Positions 1 through 11,496 of a DNA stretch of 64,000 nt are shown piece after piece. A model generated the notes under the pieces. The model saw nothing but the letters and a program-made list of their open reading frames with translations. It ran no database searches and was not told the origin of the DNA. The stretch comes from Pyrocephalus nanus (taxonomy: Eukaryota > Chordata > Aves > Passeriformes > Tyrannidae). The position numbers and the translations under genes were made by a program. Where the stretch lies: assembly GCA_038380795.1 (NCBI GenBank), contig CM076263.1, positions 1,131,001 to 1,195,000 of the forward strand, in the 5' to 3' direction. The first letter of the stretch is position 1. Each line of letters starts with the position of its first letter.

Positions 1-670
1 GCTCTTAAAACAGCTTCCAGATGCCTCAGTGGAGGCCTGTGACTCTTGTGCTTCAGAGCAGGTGTGCTCCTTGCTTAGGTAGGTCTGTTTTCCTCTTGTG
101 CTGGAGGGCTGTTCTCCGTCTTTAGCCTCTCCCAGGACTGAGGTGGGAGGCAGGGGGATGGAGAGCCGTGGAAAAAATGCAATTGCGGGCCTAAAAATAG
201 GTTCCCTGAGAATCACTCGAGAACCAATCAAACCCCGAAGAATTTGTGGTATGTCGCTGCCACCTGTGTAATTCCAAGCCTAAATCACTTTGGAGACATT
301 TCACTGGCTCTCCTGGGAGGGAAGGGGCAGTGCCAGTGATTCCCATCATCAGTGTGATGCAGGATAAGTAGCTTGGGTGCTCTAACCGTACAGGGGGGTT
401 CTCTTATTCCTTTACATCCCTGTTCTCCCATTGTTCACAGTATGTGTGGTGTGGTATGGACATTGGTGCAGTTAGTAGGGACAGTGTTTGGGGACAGTGA
501 GGCAGCCAGAGTGACAGATGTGCCTCTGCTGGACTGGGCCCCTCCATGAGTTTGCCTTAGGTGTGGTGAGCTTGCTGTTATCGCTCAGCCTGCTTCTTGA
601 GGACAGCAGAAGCAAGATTTTTGTGTGTCAGGAGATCCTCTGCTTTGGTCTGACACTGCAGGTGTTCCCC
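1..670. other. Unique noncoding sequence
   Basis: No repeat, RNA gene or credible exon is seen. The reading frame beginning at 518 runs through unrelated sequence into the antisense CR1 fragment at 671, so it is not a gene. Confidence 0.6.
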
Positions 671-766
671 TATCATGGTTTGGAAGGGACCTTAAAACCC
701 ATCTTGTCCAACCCCCTGCCCCGGTCAGGGATACCTTCCACTGGAGCAGGTTGTTGTGTCCCACCC
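671..766 (-). mobile_element. CR1 LINE 3'-end fragment (minus)
   Basis: On the + strand the fragment starts with GGTTTGGAAGGGACC, the complement of the CR1 3' end, followed by ACCCCCTGCC and a CACTGGAGCAGGTTG block. These correspond to the usual ACTAGACCAGGTTG segment. The terminal tail is lost and the right edge fades, which suggests an old, strongly 5'-truncated copy of about 95 bp. Confidence 0.85.
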
Positions 767-1114
767 ATGGATCTGAGGAACATACAGCATAAGTACAAGA
801 GACATTTGGAAATCAGGTGCAAAACTGCAGAGCACAGCACAGACACCCAAAGGCTGGATTGCCACCCCCCTCACTATCCCCCTTCCTAATCCTTCCTCAG
901 CATGTTCCCCTGTGCAAAATTTGAGCTCAAGTCAATGGATTGTCTTTGGGTCAAGCCCTGAGTAAGAGTCTGGGAGCAGAGCTATTAGGCTGGGTAGAAG
1001 CTGAGCATTAGGAAATTACTTTTCCAGGAAATAAAGCACATCAAAGTTCTGAAATGCCTCCCTGTGTGAGTTACCTTGTTAAACCATCGCCTACCACTGA
1101 TAGTGCCGGGACTG
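767..1114. other. Unique noncoding sequence
   Basis: Ordinary mixed-composition sequence between two antisense CR1 fragments. No coding, RNA or repeat signal was recognised. Confidence 0.6.
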
Positions 1115-1282
1115 ACCATAGAATCATAGAATGGTTTGGATTGGCAGGGACCTTTAAAGGACATCTAATCCAACCTCCCTGCAATGAGCAGGGACGTTTT
1201 CCAATAGATCAGGTTGCTTGGATCAGGCCTCATCCAACCTGGACTTGGATGTTTCCAGGTTTGGGGCATCGGGGTGGTCCCA
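1115..1282 (-). mobile_element. CR1 LINE 3'-end fragment (minus)
   Basis: Begins with CATAGAATCATAGAATGG, two copies of the CR1 terminal octamer-like tail in complement, so the true 3' terminus is kept. The GGGACC, ATCTAATCCAACC and CATCCAACCTGGACTTGGA segments follow in the expected order. Substitutions such as GCAATGAGCAGGGACG for the usual CCATGGGCAGGGAC show age. Confidence 0.92.
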
Positions 1283-2872
1283 AATGCCTGGTACAAGGCT
1301 CTAGCACTCTGCACACAATGGATGTCAGAACCATTGTTCTGATACTTTGCAAATAATTAGTCAAAACCTGGCTTTCCAATTCATGGCCCTCATCCCATTT
1401 TCCACCCCAACCCTTGAGCTTATTCCAGCACCAGCCTTGCTAGATGGGCCTTTCCCAACGAGCAGTGGAGCAACTGAGGTCTCCTGCTGGCCTTGGCCAA
1501 CACCAGGCTGCAGGTGGGGAGCCCCGTGGTGTGACCTGATATTCAGATCAGTCACATGCAGCAGTGACAGCTGGAGCAGCTCCTGATCTGCCTCTGATCG
1601 TGGGCCCCAGGCCACCAGAGGAAGTATTTAGAGCCCAGCTTCCTCAGCTCCCAAAAATGGGGCCGTGTCTGTGCCCTGCAGATTTACGGGGGCGGGCAGG
1701 CCCTCACTGCTCCGTGCAACTCTTTGATTCACCCTGACCTGGCACTTGAGCCCCACTTGGGCTTCTCCAGTAGCACAACTGCTGTGTGAGCACATAGTCT
1801 GAATCCCAGATGAGGTGAGATAAGGTTAAGTTGGTGGTGTGTGCCGCGCTCACAAAGCCCGATTAGGAAATGAGTGTTCTCATTTCAATGTTGCTGAACG
1901 AAAGCGTTTTACAGTTTGTTGTTTGTCCTCGGGGAAGTTTTTATTTATTACGTAAATTTGTGATTTGTGAGCCCCTTTGAGGCCAGTACAGGGGTCAGCT
2001 TGACATGTTTCGGAGTGACTATCAGCTGTTTAAAGCATGTATTTGATATAAATAAAATCCTTCAGCACATCAACTACCAGAAGTATGCTGAAGTCCACCA
2101 AGGCATTTGTTAATCTGATTGAAAACTTGCAACTGGAGGTCCCCATGCCCCTTTCTACCATGAGTTTGTGATAGAAAAACAAAGGGAAAATGACATTCTA
2201 GTGATGGCAACTGTATTTCTAAAAGTGTTTAATGTGATTTATGGAGCTGCTTTTTGGATATGTGCATATGGTGGTAGTTTGGTGGCACGTAGCACATGAG
2301 CTGAGGCATCACTGGCTTTTGCAGGCTTCTTGGTAGGGTTCTCCAAGCTCTCCTTGTGCTGAGAAGTAGTAAAAAGAGATCCCTCTCCTCCCATTTCAGA
2401 TCTCAATGCCTGGATGATAGAAATCTTTGCAGCTACTGTTGCACAGTTATGCACCCATGCGAATAGAGTTGCTAGGTGTGGTGGGACTCCTCCAGTCTCA
2501 ACCCTAAGGTTATATGGTAGATGTACAGTCCAGTGCTAGAACAAGGAAAATTACATATGATTTTAAAGGATGGTTTAAACTGAGCGCCCTGTCTCGGTCT
2601 CGCTCTCCAGGGAGGTGTCAGAGGTGTTGGTTGTACATCTTGCAGTGTGCCTTACTGTCCAAGCCCACTGCTTGCCCATGCAACAGGGTTAAGCCTGCTC
2701 ACCTTCCTGCAGCATAGACAAAAAACCACAGGTACTAAAGCTTGTAGCCTTCCTGGGGAACGAGGAGAAAGAAACTTGCATCCCTCTTTCTTGTGAGACG
2801 CAGGATTATGCCACTGTCAGTACCCAGGGCTGGATTAGTGGCAGCCCCTCCTCCCCTATGTGTGAATACAGA
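1283..2872. other. Unique noncoding sequence
   Basis: No transposon or gene was recognised. Frames at 1347-1586 (+) and 1361-1615 (-) overlap each other on opposite strands with no domain signature. The part from about 1850 to 2110 is described separately because its composition resembles conserved noncoding DNA. Confidence 0.55.
1850..2110. promoter_or_regulatory. Candidate conserved noncoding segment with TTACGTAA site
   Basis: AT-rich, low-complexity-free sequence containing the perfect palindrome TTACGTAA at 1948-1955. This matches the known consensus of PAR-bZIP/NFIL3-type factors. The surrounding bases lack repeats and frames. Function is inferred only from composition and one motif; an 8-bp motif can occur by chance. 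Confidence 0.2.
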
Positions 2873-2982
2873 ACCACAGAATCACAGAATGTGCTGAGTT
2901 GGAAGGGACCCACAAGGATCATCGAGTCCAGCTCTTAGCCCTGCACTGGATCATCCCCGAGAGTCACACCATGTGCCTAAAG
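2873..2982 (-). mobile_element. CR1-like LINE 3'-end fragment, second type (minus)
   Basis: Begins AACCACAGAATCACAGAATG, then GAGTTGGAAGGGACCCACAA and ATCATCGAGTCCAGCTC, ending near CACACCATGTGCCT. This 3'-end type differs from the other CR1 copies here. The same GACCCACAAGGATCATC core recurs at 23468. About 110 bp remain. Confidence 0.85.
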
Positions 2983-4740
2983 ACAGTACTAAAATACACA
3001 AATGCTAAAGAGAATGGGAGCAAATACGCAGCACCCAAGATCAGCCTGTGGCACGAGGCATAGCCATTCTCCTGGGTTTGGCCTCTTAATTCCATTTTCC
3101 AGGTGTGCTCCGAACCCAGGAGTGTGCACCCTCCAAAACAGCAGAGGTGCCTGTCAGGATGGGGCTGCTCTGCTGTAACAGCATGGACAGACTGTTCCTG
3201 GGAGAAGTGGTTTCTCCTGTTGTTTGTTTTGGACTGGGTCTTTGGTCTTACTCAGCACCAGCTCTCTGGCAGGTGGTGTGCACTGGTTCTACCTGCTCCA
3301 TCTCCACCCACGGCTCCTCCACTTCCCACCTGGCATGAGGATGGATGGAGGGTGTTCATCCAAGTCTCAGCGCTCTGGGGCTGTTGCCTTTGGCCAAGCA
3401 GAGCATCAGGAGAAGACCAGGGTAAGCTGTAGCGTTTTCACAGCTGGCAGTGGTTCTTTAGGATGGCCTGGGAGAGGTGAGACCCTGCTTTTCCTCCTCA
3501 AGATGCCCTGGATTCCCCGTGTAGCTGCTCTTACAGAGCTGTTCATGTGGGCCCCTGGGGCTGGGCTGTTCATACCCATATTTGTCCACATTAGCACTCT
3601 CAAAGCTGCCTCTGGAAAGGCCCAGCTGGTATTTGCAGAGGAGATGAGTATCTTGGGTGTACTTTGTGCTCAGGAACGTGCCAGGTCTTGCATGGACTGT
3701 GACAACCTGCAGCACCCATGAAACCTGTGGATCCCTGCAAGTCACATCACAGGGCTGATCGTGCAGATCACAGGGATGTTAGGCAGACACAATGACCCTG
3801 TTTGGGAGGGCCTCAGCATCTCCTCTGACAAATACACCGCTCTGTGTCAGGCTGAGCTTTGCCAAAGGTCCTGGCCAGCCAGGTACCATGGATTAGACCA
3901 TCCACCTCCTGAAGGCAAGGGGGTGGGGATATATGGCAAATAAAGTTTACAGACCATGTCTTTACAGTGTTCTGCAGCACTTGTGGTCTGGAGTTCATTT
4001 TTTTTTTCCCAGATGCATTTCAGTGGGCCTGGGGTCAGAGTCCTTATACAACTTTTTTTTGAGTGAGTGGATGCCTGTTGGGACTTCAGGGTTCATAGAG
4101 GGCTTATTGTCATCTAACAGATGTATTTACATTTGTTCCTTATTTCTTTTGAACAAGTTATGCAACGAATTCTGCAAATTTCATTGCCACTCATTGGAGG
4201 CCTCAAGAAGTGGAAGTGAGGGTGACAAGAGGGCACTGTTAGGAGCTGGGAGGCAGTGTGAAAGTGCTGCGAGGAACAGCCACGTGAAAATAAGGTGATA
4301 AGGGATTTTTACGCATGGGGAAAACTGTGTAGTACAAATCTGTTTTAAATTTTGTGGGTGAGGATTGTAGTACTCGCATCAGGAAGAGGTAATGCTTTAA
4401 GAACCCCGACTTACAATGGCACCCATTTTAGTGTGGATGTGATTTCTGCTGCAGTTCCCCAGTGTTCGTCCTTGCCTGTAGTTAAAGCACAGTTTTGGGG
4501 TGGGAAGGAGGAGGACAAAGGACAAAGACACAAAGCTTAAAGGATTTTTTAGGTCTTCACAATACCACAAAGTGTCCCTACCAAATCATACTTAATGCTT
4601 TAGGCATCAAAGGCAGTCATGTCGGCTCTTTCCAGCTGGCTTGCTGCGCCTGGGCACTGACACATCCACCCAGAGAGGGATTTTTTGTGGATTACACCTC
4701 CCAGAAGACTGGACTGTGGTATTGTTGTCTGGCTTGGACC
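2983..4740. other. Unique noncoding sequence
   Basis: Two overlapping plus frames at 3103-3432 and 3224-3721, and minus frames at 3406-3745, are open at once with no domain signature. That is the pattern of moderately GC-rich noncoding DNA. Short T runs occur near 4000 and 4053. No repeat family was recognised. Confidence 0.55.
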
Positions 4741-5500
4741 CTCTCCATGCGGAGAGGACATGTCTGAGTTGTGGATTCAGCTCGCAGCCGCCTTGCAACA
4801 CTCTCTGCAGCCAGCTCTCTGCAAGCCTGTCACTTTTGGTACGATTTCAATTCGAGCGGATTTATTCTGAAACTCTGGCTGACAGAAAGGATTTCCCTTT
4901 ACGCCGCCGGTTGTGTTGCACCAAGCTCAGCCAGGGTTGGGAAATCGAACGCTGTTCTTGTCAAACGGCTTCCACTTGCCTCCCATTACAACAGAGGACA
5001 CGCGGCGACAGGAAACGTAAAAACTCCCGGAACTGGGGCGGGGGGGGGAGAGATGCGAAAACAAGTACAAGTCACTGAGAAATGGGGGCGGGAGGGGGGA
5101 AAGCGTGGAATTTGCAGCTGAGCAGCATCCGCAGAAGGTCCGGGAGGAGCGGGCAGCGGTGCAGCTGAGGTCAGGCTCGCTGGACCAGCCCTTACGCAGT
5201 CCTGGGCTCAGCCGCTCGGGATGCTGTGCGTGGTTCCCTCCGGCACCATCCGCAGCCTCCGACCGAGATTGGCTGCTCCGGAGTCAGCCCATATCTTACT
5301 AGAGGGAAACTTGAGACCCACCAAGCCCAAATGTCAAATGCTGCTTAGTCAGATGAATAGCTGCAGTCACCGGGAGCCAGCCCGGGCTGTTTCCACATTT
5401 CATCAGGGGCAGCGTTTTGCGTCGAGCCTTTGTTTCTCAGAGGAACGTGTTAGAAAAATAAAACTCCGCGTGGAGCTGGCAGCCTGCGTGGAAAACCAGC
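4741..5500. promoter_or_regulatory. CpG-rich block (candidate CpG island)
   Basis: By hand count, about 35 CpG dinucleotides lie in 4741-5280 and a further 9 or so up to 5500. That is about one per 15 bp in the core, while the rest of the window is CpG-poor. Two G-run/GC-box-like tracts are present: GGGGCGGGGG starting at 5035 and GGGGGCGGGAGGGGGG at 5084-5099. Such blocks in bird genomes often mark promoters or active enhancers. No TATA box, first exon or transcript can be fixed from sequence alone. The overlapping frames at 4641-5121 are most likely by-products of GC content. Confidence 0.5.
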
Positions 5501-6060
5501 ATCTGCCATGCAAAAAAAAAAAAAAAAACCCAAAAAACAACCAACCCAAAAAGCAGATGAGCTTCCTCCCCTCCCTGCTCCCACCCTGCTCCTCACGCAC
5601 CTTCCCCTCATGCTAAATATGCAACCCATAAAAAGGGGCAAAACCCTTGCTTGGGGAACCTTGTGTTGGGTTTGAAGTGCAAGACTCCAGCAACAGAAGT
5701 GGGAGCTCCTTTCCAGGGCTTCACCTTCCCACCCCTTAGATCTCCAACTGTCTCACGGTTGTGCTTTTCTGACAGGTGGGGGCTTGCAGTGCTGCTCTCA
5801 CATTCCCCGGAGCACCCTGCACACACCTACACGACCACACCGTAGCTTTGGGATGCTGTTTCATGGGACACCCTTTGCCTCAGGCACCTGAATACAGCCC
5901 CGAGGGTCGTGTGGGGTGCTGCTCTCAGGAAGGGAAGCTGGTTTGGTCAGGCCCCGTTCTCTCCTCGTTCTGTGCATGCACACATGCATGCACAAGCTCG
6001 CTTGTTTTTGCAGTTGTTATAGGGCAATGAAAAATGGAGGTTGTGGACATATTTAAACTC
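5501..6060. other. Unique noncoding sequence with A17 run
   Basis: An A17 run lies at 5512-5528, followed by an A/C-rich simple stretch to about 5560. A CTAAATATGCAACCCATAAA segment around 5615 resembles AT-rich promoter elements but has no supporting context. No gene was recognised. Confidence 0.5.
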
Positions 6061-6250
6061 TTTTTCTTTTCTTTTCTTTTCTTTTCTTTTCTTTTCTTTT
6101 CTTTTCTTTTCTTTTCTTTTCTTTTCTTTTCTTTTCTTTTCTTTTCTTTTCTTTTCTTTTCTTTTCTTTTCTTTTCTTTTCTTTTCTTCTCTTCTCTTCT
6201 CTTCTCTTCTCTTCTCTTCTCTTCTCCTCTTTTCTTTTCTTTCTTTTCCC
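6061..6250. repeat. Compound (TTTTC)n-(CTTCT)n pentanucleotide microsatellite
   Basis: About 25 perfect TTTTC units run from 6062 to 6186, then about 8 CTTCT units to 6225, then a decayed edge to about 6250. The whole + strand is polypyrimidine. Both strands stay open across the array, giving artefactual Phe/Ser/Leu-rich and Lys/Glu-rich frames at 5925-6366. The second motif differs from the first by one base, as if a mutated unit expanded in turn. Confidence 0.98.
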
Positions 6251-9136
6251 CTCCCCTGTTGGACTTTTTTGTGGATTTTACTGTAGTTCCTGCCTTTGAG
6301 CTGCAGTATTGCTCATTCAAGTCCTTTCAGAGCGATGCTGCCCTTGCAGGGGTCAACAATATCTAACAGTAAAAATATCCCAAGGGATTAATCTCAGCAG
6401 AGAGGGTGGGAGCACAAGCACCTCACTTGCCTCCACGTTTGCCTTTCCATTTGAACCATGTGCTCTCCTGGAAGATGCTGGATCCTCCTATGGGCTGCCA
6501 CCGCACCTCAGGTCGTCCTGACCTCCCTAAATCTCTGGGCTGCAGCAGCAGAGGGCTAAAACACCCTTCCAGAATTACAGCCGAGATTTTTCCAGGGATT
6601 CCAGTGTGCTTTGGATACAGACCATGCATTCAGGAGTTGTGCTGAGGGTGGGATACCTCTGATTTAGTTTCAGTCCCCTGTTTAAGCCTGGCACTTGAGT
6701 GCTTTCTGTAATCTCTGGGGAGAGGGGCAGGGCGGACCTGCACATAGCAGCTATTTTAATCCGTGTTTAAAAAGAATCCAAGATGACTATCAGCCATTTA
6801 ATTTTTAGATGGCTTATGTTAGGGGAAATGAATCTCTTCCTTTGCATCTGCCACTTGCAGAATATAGATGCAAATGTCTGCTAAATACCTTCAGCTTCTC
6901 CTCCCCCCCCTCTGCAGGGGTGGGAATGCGGGACGAGCTGTGCCTTTTGGAAATGTGAAATTCTAGAGCTAAAAATGAGCCTTCTGGAGGTTTTTCTGGT
7001 GTTGTGTCTTATTTCTACAGTTATACATTCCAGGAGGTTTTTGTTTTTCCTTTTTTTTTTTCCCTACATATTCCAGTGGGGTTAGTTTACTGCAAGCTCT
7101 TGTTTTGTTTCTAAAAGCTTGTAAATTTTGTAGATCTTCCCGGAGTCTGCAACTGTGTGGCACTTCCCATTTAATAATTCCTTGAAGAAAAATGAGCCTG
7201 GATGTTTTCGCAGACTCCAGTTAGTGTTTCCAGGGATAACTTTTCCCTAAAACCGTGACTCCCGTTGGAAAGGAACTGGAAAGGGGTGGATGTTCTGGTG
7301 GAGCTGATACCTGTGATGAGAGCAGTGTTTGAGTGGGAGCAGGCAGAAATGTGGGATCTTTAATTCTGTATCTGAGCACTGGTGTTGTTCCATTATTAAA
7401 ATTCACCTTCCCCACTACAGCTTTACTCTTGGCCCGTTCTCCTCCCCAACCACCTCCTTTGGAAAATCCTCCAAGACGTTCACAGGGCAGGAGAACAGTA
7501 GTGAGAAGTTCATTTTCTACAAACTGAGGGCTAATCCACACATTTTCCAGGGGAGAAATACCATATGAAAAGACAGAGATAACCCTGTACATCAACACTG
7601 TCCCTTGGAAGATGAAATTTTGGGTCTGCATCTTGAAATCCCCGCAAATTTATGAGCCTAAGCCAGTAGTGGGTGTGGAATTTGTATTTAACCTCCAGCT
7701 CTAAGAGGAGCCCAACTGTTTTCCTTTCCTGCAGGGTTCTTTTTGCCTTCAGGGTCTGTTTATTCAAAAAAAAAAAAAAAAAAAAAAAGGAAAGATTGGT
7801 GAAATCTAAGGGAGCTTTTACACAGTAAAGTGTTTTGCAACTGGCAATGTAAATAACACGCTGTGTTTCTGGAAATTCAAGTACAAACTGCTTGCACAGA
7901 GCTGCCAAATGATGTATGAAGTCTCCTTGTTTCAAGAAATCAAGAGAAAATGAAAATATTTCTGGTTTATGGGAAGAAAGAATAATTAGGATGTGATTGA
8001 AAGAGGTTGCAAAAATTATTCAGCTCTGTAACATTTAAAAAATGAGGCATTTAGTATGTTTTAAGTAGAGACATAAAGTTGCATTCACAGCTTTTTTTTT
8101 AGTATGGAAATACCCTCTGCATCCCTTCAGGGAAATGACAGATCCTTTAGCACAGCTACAGTAAACTTTATCAGCAGGTTCAGAAATGTGGACCAAGCTT
8201 TCCAGAATGGATTACCCCTTCCCCAAAACAATTTTTAAGTTCTTAAATAAGTAAAGAAATATATTTTTTTAAAGCATTTAGTAGCTGCATTTAATACTGG
8301 GAGCTTTGGGTGGTTTTTTTTAAATAATATGCAAATGCTTACAAAGGTGTGTGGGTTCTGATAACTGGTAGATGTGACTTCTGGAGTGTACTGGGATTCA
8401 TTTACTCAAGGCAAGGTTTTCTAAATAGTTTCTGGAATCTGACTGTTTCTGTTGATAGCACAATAAGTGGTCCTCAAGAAACTCTGAAACAATCTAACTA
8501 AATTTTTTAGCTATTTAAAAAATACTGTCCTTGAGATCACTTCTTGGAGGATGGGGAGAGTTACTCATGATGAAAATAGTACAGCTACAACCTGTTGGAT
8601 GCTGTGATCCCAGAAAACATCCAGGGGCAACTACCCTGATGGGATGTGACTGTCCCGTGTCTTTTTTTAAAGAGGGTTTTGGATACAACAGACGCAGTTT
8701 CTGCCGAGACAGGAAACACTAGGGAGTGTTCAGCACGAATAAATGGGAAGACAAGAAGGAAAAAATAAGTTGTTCCTTTTCCATAGGTGCTGCAACAGGA
8801 AATCTCCGAGTCTCTTGGCACCCCTGCCATCCAGGGCTTGTCCCTGTGGTTTGGCTTCCCCTGATGCCTCCACTACGAGGGGTGTGGACTTGAGTGGCTT
8901 TGAGTGGTTCCTGGGGGGAGAGTGATGAAGTCTGAGACATCACTGAGGAATTAAAGTCTAAACTGGGAGAGAAGGTAGAGGAAAAGTGAGCTCTGGGCAC
9001 CGACACTCAGGGACGGTTGGGTTGGACTGAGGAGCCGAGAGGCCGAGACTGGGCTTGTGGTGTTCTTGGGGGTGAGCTCTTGGAGATGAAAGTGGCAATG
9101 AAGGATAAAAGAGAAGTAGAGTCTGCATTTTTAAAG
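6251..9136. other. Unique noncoding sequence, partly AT-rich
   Basis: No transposon was recognised. The parts at about 6760-6900 and 7900-8530 are AT-rich and free of simple repeats, with a composition like conserved noncoding DNA. A C8 run sits near 6903. Minus frames at 7221-7631 and 7531-7935 have no recognisable domain, and the second crosses a poly(A) run. Confidence 0.5.
7766..7788. repeat. Poly(A) run, A23
   Basis: Uninterrupted 23-base A tract preceded by TATTC and followed by GGAAAG. No retrocopy body or target duplication was recognised next to it. Confidence 0.97.
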
Positions 9137-9537
9137 GTTGGGAGAGCTGGGGGTTTCCAACCTGGAGAAGAGAAGGCTCCAGGGAGACCTGAGAGCCCCT
9201 TGTAGGGCCTAAAGGGGTTCCAGGAGAGCCGTAGAGGGACTGGGGACAAGGAATGGAGGGACAGGACACAGGGAATGGCTTCCCAGTGCCAGAGGGCAGG
9301 GTTAGATGGGATACTGAGAAGGAATTGCTGTCTGTGAGGGTGGGGAGGCCCTGGCACAGGTTGCCCAGAGAAGCTGAGGCTGCCCCTGGATCCCTGGAAT
9401 GTCTAAGGCCAGGTTGGACGTGGCTTGGAGCACCCTGGGCTAGTGGAAGGTATCCCTACCCATGGCATAGGGTGGAATGAGATGACCTTTAAGGTCCCTT
9501 CCAACCCAAATTATTTATGATTCAGTGATTCTACGAT
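9137..9537 (+). mobile_element. CR1 LINE 3' portion, longest copy in window (plus)
   Basis: About 400 bp in sense orientation. It has the CCAACCTGGAGAAGAGAAGG block, a GAGGGACTGGGGACAAGG block, then GCCCTGGCACAGGTTGCCC, CTAGTGGAAGG and GGTCCCTTCCAACCC. It ends in ATTTATGATTCAGTGATTCT, a decayed octamer tail. It therefore keeps the last part of the element plus the 3' UTR. No coding frame survives. Confidence 0.95.
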
Positions 9538-11417
9538 TTCAGTTTTGAGCCCCCTTCCTAGGAGCGCCACAATTCTTATTCCACAGAGGAAGAATCTCCA
9601 CCAGCCCAGTGAATGAAGGAGAGAGGGTCTGGGAGATGCTGAGTGTGAAAATGGGATGGGTAAACTTTCATTAATGTATCTCTGAGGTGTGGTACACGAG
9701 GAAAACACCTGAATCAGCAACTCCATCACAGGCACTTTCATAACTCTGGCATGAGGAGGAGTCTTGCAATAGAGTCTAGAGCAAGTACAAAACGAGGTGA
9801 TTCAGATGCCTTGTGATGAGGTAGCTGTCACCAGGGCCATGTTTTTGTGTGAAAGAAAGGATTAGAGAGTTGCAGTTAGGGGGAAATGATATAAAGACCC
9901 GTAGTAGTGTTGTGCTTCTTACCCTACCCTGGTCTCACCGAGATGTGCCAGTGCTCTAACAGTGACAATAAAAGCTGGGCCTAAGCAAGAGTGCCCAGCT
10001 ATAACAAGGCTCAAACCACAGATAAATAAGTAGTTATTTTGAGCAGTAGTCCCTGAAACTTGGTCTGGAAACCAAGAGTCATTCTGGGCTCCCTCCTGTT
10101 CACTCATTAACAAGAATAATCCCATGGATGGGTCTTCATTGCTGCCTCTGGCAAGGCATGAACCACAGAGGGAAAGGAGTTCATGAATAAAACAGGAGTG
10201 AAAATTAGCACCCATTCCTTCTCACCTGCAGGGTTACATGTTACAGTTGTATCTTTGCAGTAAGAAACTGTTGCTTGTACCTCTTTCACTAATCCCATCA
10301 AAATTTTAGCACCTGGGCTTCCTCCAGCACTGAGCAGAGCTGAACCTCGCCATTAGTTTCAGAAACTGCTTTGAGACAGCCAAACCCAAGGGCTGCAATA
10401 ACAGCGTGGTTACAGCTTTTTCCATTTTGGATCAGGATCTAAACTGTTCTATTCCTGCTTTCCCTACCTCACTGTATGTAATCTGCATCTGGTTGTTGGA
10501 GACGGGCTCTATTCTTGCAGGAAAGCAGGGAATAAGTATGTAAATATATATGTCAGGTAGGAGATGTTACATAAAAATACCTGAACTGGGAGAACCTTGT
10601 GGCTTACTGAGACCAGGCCCCATCTGTGTGGGGCTGTGATCCCCATCTACCTGCATTTATGGACCCATCCAGCTGTTTCTTAGCAGGAGTTGGGGACCAA
10701 GTCTGTCTGGATCTGGCAACCACTCTTTAGATAAGTTTTTTTTTTGGCCAGAGACCTTTTAGGGCTTGATGGCATCCTGGGAAGGCAGAGGATGTGAAGT
10801 AAGGCTCGGTGTGGGCTCCGGCTTGCACCCATCACACCTTACACCAGTCGGACCTGCTCGTGCACCCCTCCTCCCCTGGGCCAGTCGGAGGCAAATTCCC
10901 ACATAAGGCAGCACAGATCACTGGAGTGTTGTTATTGCCATGGAGTAGCTCCAGGCTATGCCAGGAATGGCTGAAAATACCCAGGTTGCTTTCTCAATGA
11001 CAGCTGATTTCCGAGTTTAAATTTAGGGGCTGAGATCACCGTGGGCAACGGGTGGGTTTTCCTTTAGCGCAGCTGCAGGGAAAAGGGGCTGTACTCTGCA
11101 CTTTCCCCGGAGAACTTCACTTTGCAGAGATGTTTTTAATTAATGTCTGTTTCATTCTGGGCTTTGCCCAAGCTATAGGTCCTTCTGGTGTTAATAGGTG
11201 TTGATAAGATGAGGAACCCCAAGATAGAGATGGGTCGGCGCTCTCTGGCCGTGATATTTCTGCGATTCCCTTGCCATCAGCTGAGACCTTCTTGTCCATG
11301 AGCATCACAGCTTGGGGATCTGTGGGAGAATCTCTGCCTGGGGAGGTTGTAGTCTCCATCCTTGCCGTGACTCAGCTGGATCAAGCCCCGAGCAACCCTG
11401 TGTGACTTCACAGCTGA
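9538..11417. other. Unique noncoding sequence
   Basis: Frames at 9511-9741 and 9919-10301 on the minus strand lack domain signatures. A T10 run lies around 10738. No RNA gene or repeat was recognised. Confidence 0.55.
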
Positions 11418-11496
11418 CCTTGCTCCGAGCAGGGGTTGGGGCTGCAGAGTTCCCCCGAGGCCCATTCCAACCTGAATCATCCTGTGATCCTGCGAG
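11418..11496 (+). mobile_element. Short degenerate CR1 3' tail (plus)
   Basis: CCGAGCAGGGGTTGG, then CCCATTCCAACCTGAATCAT and CCTGTGATCCTG, follow the order of a CR1 3' end whose usual form is GAGCAGGGGTTGGA then CCTTCCAACC then TTCTGTGATTCTG. It is diverged and only about 80 bp long. Confidence 0.65.

Noticed and set aside
5925..6366. Lys/Glu-rich and Phe/Ser-rich frames
   Set aside because: Produced by the TTTTC/CTTCT microsatellite, which lacks stops in most frames.
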